From Miscanthus floridulus (lineage: Eukaryota > Streptophyta > Magnoliopsida > Poales > Poaceae), in assembly GCF_019320115.1 (NCBI RefSeq), contig NC_089584.1, positions 104,771,111-104,835,110 of the forward strand: a stretch of 64,000 nucleotides of DNA, read 5' to 3'. The notes under the pieces are model-generated. The model was not told the DNA's origin and did no database searches. It saw nothing but the letters and a program-made list of their open reading frames with translations. Position 1 is the first letter of the stretch, and the number at the start of each line of letters is the position of its first letter. Made by a program: the position numbers and the translations under genes. Below, in pieces: positions 30,600 through 41,402 of this stretch.

Positions 30600-30765
30600 A
30601 CCTTAACTTCAGTCTGTCTTTTGAACTTAGCATGTCATTTGAACTAAGTGTGTGATTTGAACTATGTCTGTCATTTGAACTAAGTGTGTCATTTGATCTA
30701 TGTTTGGCATTTGCACTATGACTGTTATGAATTAAATGTTCTGTGTGATGAATTTGAATTATGAT
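30600..30765. repeat. Short tandem repeat between Harbinger genes
   Basis: GTCATTTGAACTAAGTGT and variants recur about every 20-22 bp. It separates ORF1 and ORF2 and is non-coding. Confidence 0.7.
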
Positions 30766-30830
30766 TGTGATGTGAGCATGTGCACTTTTACTGACATATG
30801 TAATTGAGTTTTTGATGCATTTATGTGTCA

Positions 30831-32123
30831 GGATGGTAATTCAGCAAGAGCTGGGGACACTTCTGATGAATCAAGTGATGAGGAAATCTTCAGACTTCTT
30901 GTTGAGGATGATGACAGAGAATTTATGGACGGTATGCTTTTGTTTGCTATTCACTTTGACAAATAGTGCAATAGGGCTAAGAGGAGGAAACCAATGCTAA
31001 CTGGACTGCAATGGGTAGAGAGAACTCTAGGAGATAGAAATAGATGCTACAACATGTTTAGAATGAGCCCAACTGTGTTTCATCGACTTCATGATATGTT
31101 GGTAGAGTCATATGGCCTCAAATCAAGTACCAAGAGTACCTCGGTGGAGGCTTTAGGAATGTTCCTCTGTTTCTTGGAGCACCACAGTCAGTTAGGCAAG
31201 CTGAGGATAGATTTGAGAGATCATTATGCACAGTTTACAACAACTTTGAGAAAGTTTTGTAATGTGTGGTTAAGCTAGCTGCAGACATCATTAAGCCAGT
31301 TGACCCAGAATTCAGAACAATTCATCCTAGATTGACAAATTCTAGGTTCCATCCCTTCTTCAACAATCATATAGGAGCACTAGATGGCACTCACATACCA
31401 TGTGTGGTACCAAGTGATAAGCTGGTTCAGGACATGTGCCGCAAGGGCATGACAACACAGAATGTGCTGGTTGTTTGTGGCTTCGACATGAGGTTCACAT
31501 TTGTTCTTGCTGGATGGCCTGGTTTTGTACATGACATGAGAGTGTTCACTGATGCTATGACCAAGTACAACCACATCTTTCCACATCCACCCATAGGTAA
31601 ACACCTTCCAATGCAGCATTTGCAGCTTCTAGTTCAACTAGTTGAAACTTACAAACTGTTTCATTGTGTAGAAAAATTTTACCTGGTGGACTCGGGCTAC
31701 CTAAACCGTCCGGGTTATCTTGCGCCCTACAAGGGAACCAAGTACCATTGTCCGGAGTATCGCGACGGCCTGGAGCCACAAGGTAAAAAAGAGATCATCA
31801 ACTACGCACATTCATCTCTTAGAAATGTCATCGAGAGGTCGTTTGGAGTTTTGAAGATGAAGTGGAGGTTTTTGTTGCATATGCCAAGTTATGTACCTCA
31901 TAAGCAAAGCCAAATTATCGTTGCATGCATGGCACTCCATAACTTCATTAGAACGAGTGGAATAGTGGATAGGGACATTGATCGTTGTGATCGTGATGAG
32001 AACTATGTTCCACCGGAGGCATCAGCCTCACAGCCACGAACTCGTCAACCGCCAAGGGATGAATCTGCAATCATGAATGATTTCCATGACCAAATAGCCC
32101 TTGGCTTGTTAAATAGAATATGA
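30831..32123 (+). pseudogene. Harbinger transposase (DDE_Tnp_4 type), broken
   Basis: The 5' part reads DGNSARAGDTSDESSDEE, then LTGLQWVERTLGDRN and HRLHDMLVESYGL. An apparent 1-bp loss near 31175 and a TAA near 31256 break the frame. The 3' frame (31266-32123, 285 codons) keeps the catalytic core: D40 in ALDGTHIP, D142 in YLVDSGY and E190 in NVIERSFGVLK (48 residues between the last two, a normal spacing for this family). A likely 75-bp intron (31597-31671) lies just before the second Asp; it is in frame, so it does not close the ORF. An in-frame TAG also occurs near 30966. Catalytic residues are intact but no full-length enzyme can be made. Confidence 0.85.
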
Positions 32124-32518
32124 CAATTTGAATGGTGTACTTCAATTGTAACGTGTGTGATTGATTTGTATGGTTGAGGACAATTGAATTGTGTACTTAA
32201 ACTATTGAATAATTGTGTAATAATGTGTAATTTTTTATTATTTGTAAACACCGCCAGGCATGGCAACACCGCCGGCGTGCAGTGTCTAGGCGAGCAGCAC
32301 CACAAGGCTAGCATGCAACATGCATGGCTGTGCATGGCTGCCAATTAATGAAGTAAATCAGTCATTAAATGAGAGTGAATTAGTCTTTATTTGATACAGT
32401 GCTAAAGTTTTGCCATGCATCTAAACACAAAGATGTAAAGTTTGAATGCCTCAAGATTTACAGAAAAAAATTAGAACCAAAAGTTTTGCCATTTTAAATG
32501 CATCTAAACCGGCACTGA

Positions 32519-33483
32519 ATTATTAGTTTTCTGTGCGACGCTGGCGGGATCATTACTTGTACAGATCGATAGCCAAGGGACAAACTGCATCTCATCACTC
32601 TTCAGGTGTTTGCTTGTGTGTACCGACTACCATCCGTATAGAATGTCGGGATGGCCTCACTTTTTTCTGAACGGGCGGTACATTTATCTTAGTAGAAAAT
32701 GCCTTTAAAAATTGGATTATTTCAAAGAATTTCCTCACCAGGATGCTTTCCATCCTGGACGAGTTCACATGGGAGACCCTTATGACACCCAAAAACTGGA
32801 AGTGTACAGGATGGACACTCCTTCATCGGGGTCCAATTCTCCAAGATGACTATATATTGACTATGACTGAAAACAACAAATGGCTCGCCACTCATCTGAT
32901 TCCTGGAAACGTAGCACTGCGTTCTCTTTGTGACTGAAAACAAAAGCGTTCCAGATTATAGAAGTTCTATTGCTAGGCTGTTGCTAGCTGATATAGTACG
33001 TAAATCGCAGCCCTTGGACTCAACAGCTGGAACTTAGCTTCCGTCAGTGCCGTGCTTGCATTTCAGCCGCATCCACTTAGGCGCTTCTGGGTCAGCTGAA
33101 GCAATTGCTGCTCTCGTCACTGCTTTGCTTGCATCGAATCTGTAACCGTTCTGTTTAGACAAAACCGATCTATACTTGCTTCGTTCTGACCCACGGCTAA
33201 GTTCGAGCGGTGCCGCATGAAAAAAGAATAATTATAACATATAACAAGAGCATATACTAGTAAGTAAACATCAATATGAGACTATATAAGATCAAAATAA
33301 TTCTAAACTATGCCGTCCTTCTCCCACTCCATCAAAGATTCTTCCGGGAAGGTCATGACAGTGTCCGTCGAACTCCCGTCTCCTACCAGCTTTGGTGGGT
33401 CTTGGAAAAGGGACTTCTTTGCCGCTCCTGCCGTACCGGATGGCTCTGCCTGCTTCAAAGGACTGATCACCTCCTGATCTTCC
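32519..33483. other. Intergenic stretch, no gene recognised
   Basis: No ORF with recognisable domains. Sequence left of 33276 is AT-rich and single-copy-like; the part next to 33484 is probably LINE-derived. Confidence 0.4.
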
Positions 33484-34370
33484 TCACCTACATCTCCTTA
33501 TTGCTTCCTGCGGTATCACCCTTCCTCCAACTAATCCACCACTTCCTCGTCCTCCTGATGCACTCCTCCACGGAAGCTGCGGTCGTGAACCGCTTGATCT
33601 GCTCCGCAAATCCTCCCTAGACCTCTTCTTCTCAGGTATGAAACGAAGAGCTTTACTGAACTGCTGGACAGCTCCCTTCTCCACCTTCTCTTCACACATA
33701 CGATCCGTATGACCAATGGGACCACACGTGTAACAGAAGTTCGGAAGGAACTCGTAAACTAGAGGGCACCACTTCATATTCTCCTTGATCTCATCACCCA
33801 AGTCCAACGTGACACCCCACATCAAGGGTTTTCGAATATCCAGCCTAATCTTAATTCTCATATATTGGCCGATGGCCATATCATCTTCATCAGCATCCAC
33901 TTCCAAGACATCACCGATCATCCCTCCTATCACCTCCCCGGCGGCTTTATTCATCAATCCCAAAGGCATTTTCAGAACTCTCACCCAGATTGGAATTGAA
34001 TTAAACTCAATCTCATCAATTGTTTTAGCGCCATCAAATTCTGCCATCACCACCAGATCCTTCCTAAACATCCATGGTCCATCCTCCAAAGCTCTTCTCT
34101 TCCCCGATCCTTGCAGGAAAGTGAAGAGGAAGCGATTGTCCCCCAGATCCTTACACTCCACGCCCCTAAGCGGCCACCAAATCTTCCCCAGAGTGAATGA
34201 GTGATTTCCAGAGATTTCGGCCGAGCCAGCTTCTCGGCCAACACCTTTCCTACCGCTTGGGGATCCCCTCGCTTCCTGATCCCTGCCGAAGAACCCCCGA
34301 ACTTGATGCTTGCCTTCTCTGTCTCCGACAGCCTCATCTTCTCCAACAGACCAGTCACACTCGCATCCAT
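33484..34370 (-). pseudogene. DUF4283 / zinc-knuckle protein (LINE ORF1-like), frameshifted
   Basis: The minus-strand start at 34370 gives MDASVTGLLEKMRLSETEK, and this frame runs to about 34200. The conserved domain continues in another frame: LGKIWWPLRGVECKDLGDN, FLFTFLQGSGKRRALEDG and IPIWVRVLKMPLG, then DIRKPLMWGV, then the CCHC-type zinc knuckle CYTCGPIGHTDRMC and a basic tail. This order is typical of DUF4283 plus zf-CCHC_4 proteins, mostly ORF1 of plant LINEs, which bind RNA. No RT follows within the window, so it is a solitary fragment. Confidence 0.82.
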
Positions 34371-34740
34371 GGCGGCGAACACTCCTAACCGGGAAACCAA
34401 ATCCGGACGGAGAGTATGACTTGGACACGATCGTGGGATGGGTTGTGGACTCGCGATCAGATCCTAGGGAAGAATCGGCCAAAGCACGGGGGAGAAGAGG
34501 GAAAGCCTAATTGCCCTGAGACCCTATCTCGACTTCTCGAGTCGCCAACCGGCGCCGAGGACCGAGCTTCTTTCGACGGCGTTTGGCGTTAACGAAGCAC
34601 CCTGCTGCGACAAAGCCCGTAAAACCCATGGATTGTCGCATGTGCCCGCGAACTCTCTTCCGGCTCGCGCGGACGCGGGGTGGGCTGCCCACAGAAGGCC
34701 CGCTTCCAAGCGGACGATTCGTTCAGCCCATTCTCTCTAA

Positions 34741-35430
34741 GAGATGAATTCGGCTCAGACCAGTGAGCAAGTCCAAGGGCTCAAACTCAATCCCCTCGGT
34801 CTGGAACTCTGGATCTTAGCTCTCGCACGTTTCCAATCAAGGCTTCTTCGCCTCTGCTTTCTCCACGATGCCCGGGAGCTTCGTCGACGTCGGCTGCCGC
34901 GGGGCGCGGGCGCTAGCGGCCGGGTGGTGGTCGCGGCGCCGGGTGCTGGCGGGATCGGAAGATCTTCATCCCAGCCTCGCGGTCCTGGCGCTTGAGCTCG
35001 CCCGCAAGGCCGGCGCTGGCGCCGGCGCCATGGGGCTTCACCCAGATCTCAAGTGCGGCGCAGGTCCGTGCCTCCCCACCTGATCTCCCCGACTTATGCG
35101 CCGGCCGCCTGCGCTGCTCCTCCACACGGTGCTCCGCTATCCCCGTACCGCGCACCTTTCGACGGCCCAGTCACTTCACTCCGCCTTCGTCTGGCAGCAG
35201 CGAAGCAGATCCCCTCTTCTTCTACTTTCCGTTACCCAGTGCTATTTCTTGTCTTGTTTTAGCATCGAATTAGTCAGAATCAGACGTATGTCCCTAACCT
35301 TGACATGTTTGCTCAACAGTTCACTCTGATTTGGAAATCGAAGCAGCCTGCACTGAGATGATAACACAATATCGCACCGTACTTAGCCCAGCGTTAGACA
35401 GGATTTGCGACATGGTGCTGCCATTCTGTA
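34741..35430 (+). other. GC-rich stretch with possible exon fragments
   Basis: A GC-rich block (34860-35100) with an ATG and a possible donor near 35063, then a possible exon near 35319-35400 reading DLEIEAACTEMITQYRTVLS after a CAG acceptor. The fragment looks protein-like but I do not recognise a family. It may be a gene remnant. Confidence 0.25.
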
Positions 35431-35627
35431 TTTCTCTGCCAAGTTCCACTGTTTATGATCGATAGTTCGTTCGATACAGCCCGTTAAGAAGATGCCTTCG
35501 TCTCCATTTGCCCGTTCATTACTGTACTACCGCCTGAAAGCAATCACGATGGTTCATCCTTTGCTTCTGATGTTGCAATTTCATCCGGGTATCCAGACAG
35601 TTCCTGGACGAGAAATGCTCTCGTCAG

Positions 35628-35939
35628 CAGTGGCGGAGCCAGAGATGAAAGGAAGAGGGGGCGGATCAAGCTCCATAGCAGATCTGCCTAAAATTTCTCT
35701 CTGTTTCTTTGGCTAAGACATCAGCGTCAGAAGCTAGATAACTTTTTCACGCTGTGATGTTGGCTCTGTTGCTCAGCTATAGAATCAAGTGCAAGAAAAA
35801 TAACTATATGCATGCAGCCATGCGACTGTGCAGCAAGTAATATGCATACAGTCTCACAGAGTCATAGCTATCCTTTGAAAAATTACCAACGACAAGGGGG
35901 GCCGGAGCACAGGATGGCCCCAACGTGGCTCCGCCCGTG
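35628..35939. mobile_element. hAT-like MITE, 312 bp
   Basis: Inverted ends CAGTGGCGGAGCCA and TGGCTCCGCCCGTG are flanked by a perfect 8-bp target duplication CTCGTCAG (35620-35627 and 35940-35947). Eight-base duplications and CAG-type ends identify hAT. No ORF inside. Confidence 0.88.
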
Positions 35940-36260
35940 CTCGTCAGGCTGCATTCCTGAAGAACATGCAATTTAGTAGACTTTTAGACAGAAGTTCAAG
36001 TTAAATATGCAATGAAGCAAGAAGAAAAATCATTGTGATATCTCACAATTTTTGCAGTGAAGTTTCATTGTCAAAAGATTTGACTACTTTGCGCCTGATC
36101 TTTTGATATATCTGAATTTTGTAGACCTGTGACGGGTTCTGCAGCCATGTTTGGCACCTTGTATCACGTGCCTTGAAATTTGCTTATTTTCCATCCGTTT
36201 CCAGTAAACAATGAGGAGAGCAAACACTTCCATAGAATAGAAGAAATACTGCACAGAGGA

Positions 36261-36484
36261 CGTTTTACTTTGGCACTTATCAATCTATAATGGTATGATC
36301 TATCTATATACGACTCATATGGTCCTTCTCTCCCATCTTGTATGCCACAATTAGAATGATACTCATCATCGCACTTGGTTAGAGTAAAAGCCAGAACTTT
36401 GCCTTCCTCTCTCTTCCTTAAAACCACAAGGTCTTTTGACATTTTCGATATTTAAACATCAATCCAAAGTGCCAAAGTAAAACG
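36261..36484. mobile_element. MITE with ACGTTTTACTTTGGCACTT ends
   Basis: The left end and its inverted copy AAGTGCCAAAGTAAAACGT bound 224 bp. No clear target duplication, and superfamily not assigned. Confidence 0.65.
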
Positions 36485-36898
36485 TGAGCGCAATGATACA
36501 AAGAAACCATCCAAAGTGAGATATTTAACTATTTACCACTATTATGGAGGCCATATATCCAATTGCTAGTTTTAGACGAACAACTACATATTTGTCACTG
36601 AAAATAGTAGGTGCATTACAATCTTGCCCTTTTTTGCTAATGTGGCACAATAGATCAGCACGCCAGTGTGGAAGGGTGTTTGTCTCGGACGAAGTGGCAC
36701 GTGAAAAGACCATTACGCTTCGGCTCCTTTTTAACAAAACAGCCAACGGTTTCCCTCATTCGCCTCTTGCCAACAAAACTTGGTGAGTGTTTGGGGAGGA
36801 AGAAGCAATTAGGGGAACAAAAGACCAAGGTGCACCAGAGAGTCTAGGGAGGAAGAAATAGTCAAAGGAGGGAGACATGTGGTGAGGAAGAAACACTT

Positions 36899-37345
36899 AG
36901 GGGCACCTTGGTTTTTTTGCGTTCCCAGTCCACGCTAGCGTGAGGAGTTGGCATGCAAGTCATCAAAAGTCACAATATTATTACACCTTCTTCTCTTTCG
37001 GTTGCAATTCTGTAAGGAGCATTCTAAAACTGACATTTGAAGAGATGTCATTAGGGATGTCAAAGGAAACTTCCTCATCAAGGCATTGGTCCCCATCCCT
37101 ATTCCCGTGGAGGAAGATTTTCCCCGTGGTGATGGTGGAGCGCGGGAGGCTGATGCGCCGGAGGAGAGGAGAGGGCTATTGATGGCAAGGGAGAAGAGGG
37201 CCTGGCCACAACACCCGTACATATGAGAGACGAGAGGAGAGAAGCAGCTAGGAGGTGGGTGTGGGGTGATCGGCGACAATCGGCCTCAGTACATTAGATG
37301 TGCGAGAGGAAAGGAGACCGGCGACTAGGAGTTTGACGTGGGTTG
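36899..37345. repeat. Dispersed direct repeat, left copy (flanks the NB-ARC gene)
   Basis: It begins GGGGCACCTTGG and ends near GTTGGATGGATAAGATTA. Matches 40633-41220 in the same orientation along its length. A short inverted copy of its start (ACCAAGGTGCACC) lies near 36826, so it may be part of a foldback element. Confidence 0.75.
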
Positions 37346-37741
37346 GATGGATAAGATTATAAGGCTAGGAGGGGATGGCAAAGGATTATGTATGAACGGA
37401 TAGATGCATAAGACAAAGGATTATGGACATCTGGATTTAGATGTATAAATAGGACTCCGTGGGGAAACGAGGACCCGCAAGACCTGACGGGCGGAGAATT
37501 TCCCCGTTTAGCTCCCTGTCGTGGTGAAGTTGGTCCCATCTTGTCCCTAGATAGGGGAATTCTCCGTAGGAAACTGAGAACACAGCCCTGTTGCCATCTC
37601 TAGGCGCCATATGCAAGAGTAGCAAATAGTAAAATATCCCTAAACCAGCGAAGCATAGCAGTTGTTGTGACTTACTGCTTGGTATCCGTTTTACAATTTG
37701 AATTTTATGTGTTTGGGAATAGAAAACTATGTGGTTGTGCC

Positions 37742-38665
37742 TAGGGCTGGATAAAATACTCGCAACTCGTCAACTTGCTCGATTCATGGCTAGCTTGGTT
37801 TAGCTCAGCTCGTTTTATTTTTTCATGATCCATACTAGAAGTTTAGCTCGTTATTTTAGCAAGCCAACTCGAGCCAGCTCGTGAGCCGAAACGAGCTGAA
37901 GTTAGTAGAATAGTAGCTTCGCAATTCCGAGTCGGCCTATTAGCAATTCTCATGAGCCCATCACAACGAGGGAGGCCCAGCAAGCCCACCACTTTCACCT
38001 TACTAATAAATATCCTATGCGGTAAATGTGAATCAGTGAATCTTATCACCCATAAGAAAAAAATCACCCACTGCCACCGTCCGTCGACAGTGGGTGACAT
38101 GACCACACCACTCCCTGCACCCAGCTGCCGGTCATCCAGGGCTTGGTGCTCCCGTCCACGGCGGCTTCCATGGTACACATAACACATTGCATGCCAGTGC
38201 CGCTCGCATTCTCCGGTCACCATGGAGAAGCAAAATGAGGTCGTCGAGGTACAGGGGAGTACTCCGCCGCCGCCGCCGCCAATTTTGGAGTAACGAAGCA
38301 AATTCGGCAGGAGGGCTTGCTCGTGGGTGTGGATTGGCCAAGATCGAGCAATAAAACGCGACGTGCCTTCATGTACTCCATCCCTATCCCCTGCTATTGT
38401 TTTTATATTTTTGGTTTATTGTTTTATTTCAGTGCTAAATTGGTATTGATTAGATATGAAATTGATATACTGATATTATTAACATATATTCACAGTTTTT
38501 TTTTTTCGATACCCATGAGCTAAACGAAGCTAGTGAGCTATCCGTGTCCAGCGAGCCCTCCAGCCGATACCTTTACGAGCCGAGTTGACCTGGCTCGTTA
38601 GCGTGTTACCTTCGTGAACAAGGTTGAACTGGACCGGTGTAAGTTGAGTTGAGCTGGTTGTGCCC
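37742..38665. mobile_element. AGCTCG/GAGCCG-rich element, probable transposon
   Basis: Starts GGGCTGGATAAAA; both ends are rich in CTCG, GAGCC and AGCTCG motifs (37760-37910 and 38510-38650). This composition recurs in grass MITE-like elements. The middle (37930-38500) appears to be a separate insertion with a CCG trinucleotide run at about 38266-38280. Ends are not exact. Confidence 0.4.
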
Positions 38666-38866
38666 GGCATCAAATTCAGAGCCACGAGTTCCCTTTTCAA
38701 AGAAGAAGAAAGAGGAGGCCACGAGTCACTCCATAAAGGAAAGCGAAGAAAACAAGTTCAAAATCACGAGTCTACGGTAGCTAGACATGACCAGAAATAA
38801 GCGGAAACGATTTACAGCCACTTGGGCATCCTAGCGCTTGTTCAATCCAACCACCGGCGTTCGCAT

Positions 38867-40432
38867 ATGGAAGCGATCGTCTCTGCGGTCCTCGGCGACC
38901 TCATGAGCCGATCCATATCCTTCGCCGTAGACTGGTACTGTCACCGGCGACACGAGGGCACCGTGCAGGAGAACCTGCAGCGGCTGCGGCGTGTGCTGCT
39001 GAGGATCCAAATCACCGTCGAGGAGGCCGAGCGGCGGCGCGTCACGAACCAGGCGATGCTCCGACAGCTTCATCTGATGAGGGAAGGCATGTACAGAGGC
39101 TACTACCTGCTCACCACCGTCATGCGCCAAGAACATCCCCGAGGTCCCGAGGTCAGTCGTCACAAACACTCGTCGCTGGCCTTGTCTGAGTTCAACCCAG
39201 CAAAGCGCATCTGTATTCTCCCAGCCAGAACGACGACGGCGGCGACGACAGTCACGGCGTCTTACGCCGGACGTGAGGCAGAGGCGGAGCTGCAGGAGGC
39301 GCTCATCGGCCTGGAACGCATGGCCAGCGACATGAAGGAGCTGGTCCTGTTCCTGAGCTGCTACCCTCCCCTGCTCCGCGAGCCTTACAGCAGGCACCTG
39401 TGGCTGGAGAACCGCATGTTCGGCCGTGATGCAGAGTATGAGAGCATCATCAGGTTCCTGCTGGAACCAGAGCCTGCAGGCGCACAAGACTTGGCCGTGC
39501 TTCCAGTGATCGGCCCAGCAAGAGTTGGAAAGAGCACGCTCGTGGAGCACGTCTGGCGCGACGAGAGGGTGCGCCAACACTTCTCCTTGATAGTCTTCTT
39601 CGGCGAATCCGACATCGTGGGTGAAAACCTGCACCTGACGCCTCTGGGAGATAGCGGTGTAATCAAATATCGTAATGATCTTGCGTCGACGACTGGGAGC
39701 TCACTAGTTGTTGCTGAGCTAGTAGGCCGCGTGGATGAGAGCGCATGGAGAAGAGCACTGTCCACGCTGAAGAGCGAAGGCACGGCACCTGTCAGTAAAA
39801 TTGTTGTCACAAGTCGGTCAGAGATGGTCGCAAGTTTTGGGACCATGAAAGCTCTTGAGCTGAAACCTTTGTCTTGAGAAGCTTTCTGGTACTTCTTCAA
39901 GACAATGGTGTTCGGTAGCACACCAGATGCCGAGGAGCAGCTGGGGCTAGCATCTGTATGCATGGAGATCGCGGACCTGATGGACAGATCATTCGTAGGT
40001 GCAAATATAGCTGGTGGCTTACTGAGGAACAATCTTTGTGCTGGGTTTTGGCACAGGGTTCTCAAACGCATCAAAGATTTCAGACGTATGCATCTCGACT
40101 TCTTCGGTGAGCTTCCAGCTCATCGCTTGGCGAAAGGTCAGCCTATATACATTTGGACACTATCCAAGACTGATAGTGTGCTCATAGCCTACAGTTGTTA
40201 TCAAGCGTCTTCAGTCCAGCAACCCGATCTGCCCAAGATAACTGTACAAGATGTTCATACTGGAAGCACAACGCCTCGGGGGAAGTTCGAAGCCCTGGCA
40301 TGGAGATCTTACATACCACCCTACTCCAGCTACGTGTTCAGATGTGGGGTGCAAACACCGTCGTCGTGCCTCCGTTTATCCCCCATGAACAAGCAAATCC
40401 GGCAGCGGCAGGCGCGACTCACTATGATGTGA
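38867..40432 (+). pseudogene. NB-ARC (NLR-like) protein with one in-frame stop
   Basis: Start at 38867 (MEAIVSAVLGDLMSRSISF) gives an Rx-type coiled-coil N-terminus (about 1-170). The NB-ARC part follows: P-loop VIGPARVGKSTLVEHVW, a degenerate kinase-2 region (LVVAELVGRVDE, lacking the usual acidic pair), RNBS-B KIVVTSRSEMVASFG and the start of RNBS-C (LKPLS). TGA at 39875-39877 interrupts, then EAFWYFFKTMVFGS continues in the same frame. No LRRs follow. Instead a C-terminal segment ends with KITVQDVHTGS and GKFEALAWRSYIPPYSSY. Plant NLRs act as pathogen sensors; this one is truncated and lacks LRRs. CGA to TGA is a plausible single change. Readthrough or a sequencing error cannot be excluded. 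Confidence 0.8.
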
Positions 40433-40632
40433 ATTTCGTGCTGATCTTTTGTATGGCTATACATATGTATCTTTATCTTTAGCAGCACAGTAGCGCACCG
40501 TACAGGACTCACGTAGGTCTCCGTTACCCTCTGTACTACTTTAAGATTCTAATTTCCAGACATTAAAGTTAATTTGGCCCATTAAAATCTAGTACTAGTA
40601 CTTTTATCTTCCCTGTTTTTTACATCCCACAG

Positions 40633-41220
40633 GGGCACCTTGGTCTTTTGGTGTTCCCAGTCCACACTGGCGCGAGGAGTTGGAATGCCCGCCATCAAAA
40701 GTGACAATATTGTTGCAACTTCTTTTCTTCGGTGGCAATTCTACACGGAGCATTCGAAAACTGACATTTCAAGAGGTGTCATTAGGGATGTCAACAGAAA
40801 ATTATCCGTCAAGGCATTGGTCCCCATCCTCGAAGATTTTCCCTGTCCCATCTCTGAAGTGGAGGAAATGGAGGAGAGGACCGGTGATGGTGGAGCGTGG
40901 GCATCTAACGCGCGGGGAGAGAGGCGAGGTAGGGAGGAGAGGACCATTGATGGCAAGGGCAAAGAGAGACGAGAGGATAGAAGCAACTGGGAGGTGGGTG
41001 TGGGATGGCCTGTGGCAGTCCGCGTTAGTACACTAGGGGTCTGTTTGGAATGCGGGATTTTTTCCTATTCCTATGTTTTTCTTATAAAATTAAATGAATT
41101 CCTATAAAATTTCTGTACGATTCCTATAAAATTTCTACGTTTCAAACAGGCCCGAGATGTGCGAGACGAAAGGAAACTGGCGACAGGGAGTTTGGCGTGG
41201 GTTGGATGGATAAGATTATT
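40633..41220. repeat. Dispersed direct repeat, right copy
   Basis: Matches 36899-37345 in order and orientation (GGGGCACCTTGG, TTCCCAGTCCAC, AAAACTGACATTT, TCATTAGGGATGTCAA, AAGGCATTGGTCCCCATCC). It is longer because a MITE is inserted at about 41040-41153. Confidence 0.75.
41040..41153. mobile_element. Small MITE with GTCTGTTTGGAA/TTTCAAACAGGCCC ends
   Basis: The left copy of the surrounding repeat is uninterrupted at the same point (near 37297), giving an empty site. It contains CCTATAAAATTTC repeats. Confidence 0.7.
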
Positions 41221-41402
41221 CTCTCTGAGGAGATGGGAAAGTGTTGACATGCAAAAATATGCCAGCATGGGGATTGGGCTACATCATCAAATATTTAAAG
41301 CGCAAAGGACGCCAGCCCTGCTCTAACCGGCCCGGCCGGTTTCACTGCTCGTGAGAATCAGCACTGACGGGACGGCACGTTCCCGGGATCGTAACCCAGA
41401 CC

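Larger units (their letters stand above)
26614..32515 (+). mobile_element. PIF/Harbinger DNA transposon, decayed
   Basis: It starts GGGCCTGTTTA and ends TAAACCGGCAC, imperfect inverted ends, flanked by TGA at 26611-26613 and 32516-32518, a 3-bp target duplication as in this superfamily. Subterminal TTTTGGCAAAACTTTAGCAC repeats occur inverted near both ends. It carries the usual two genes: a Myb/SANT-like ORF1 and a DDE transposase. About 3.9 kb remain without the nested solo LTR. It inserted just beyond the end of duplication copy B. Confidence 0.85.
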
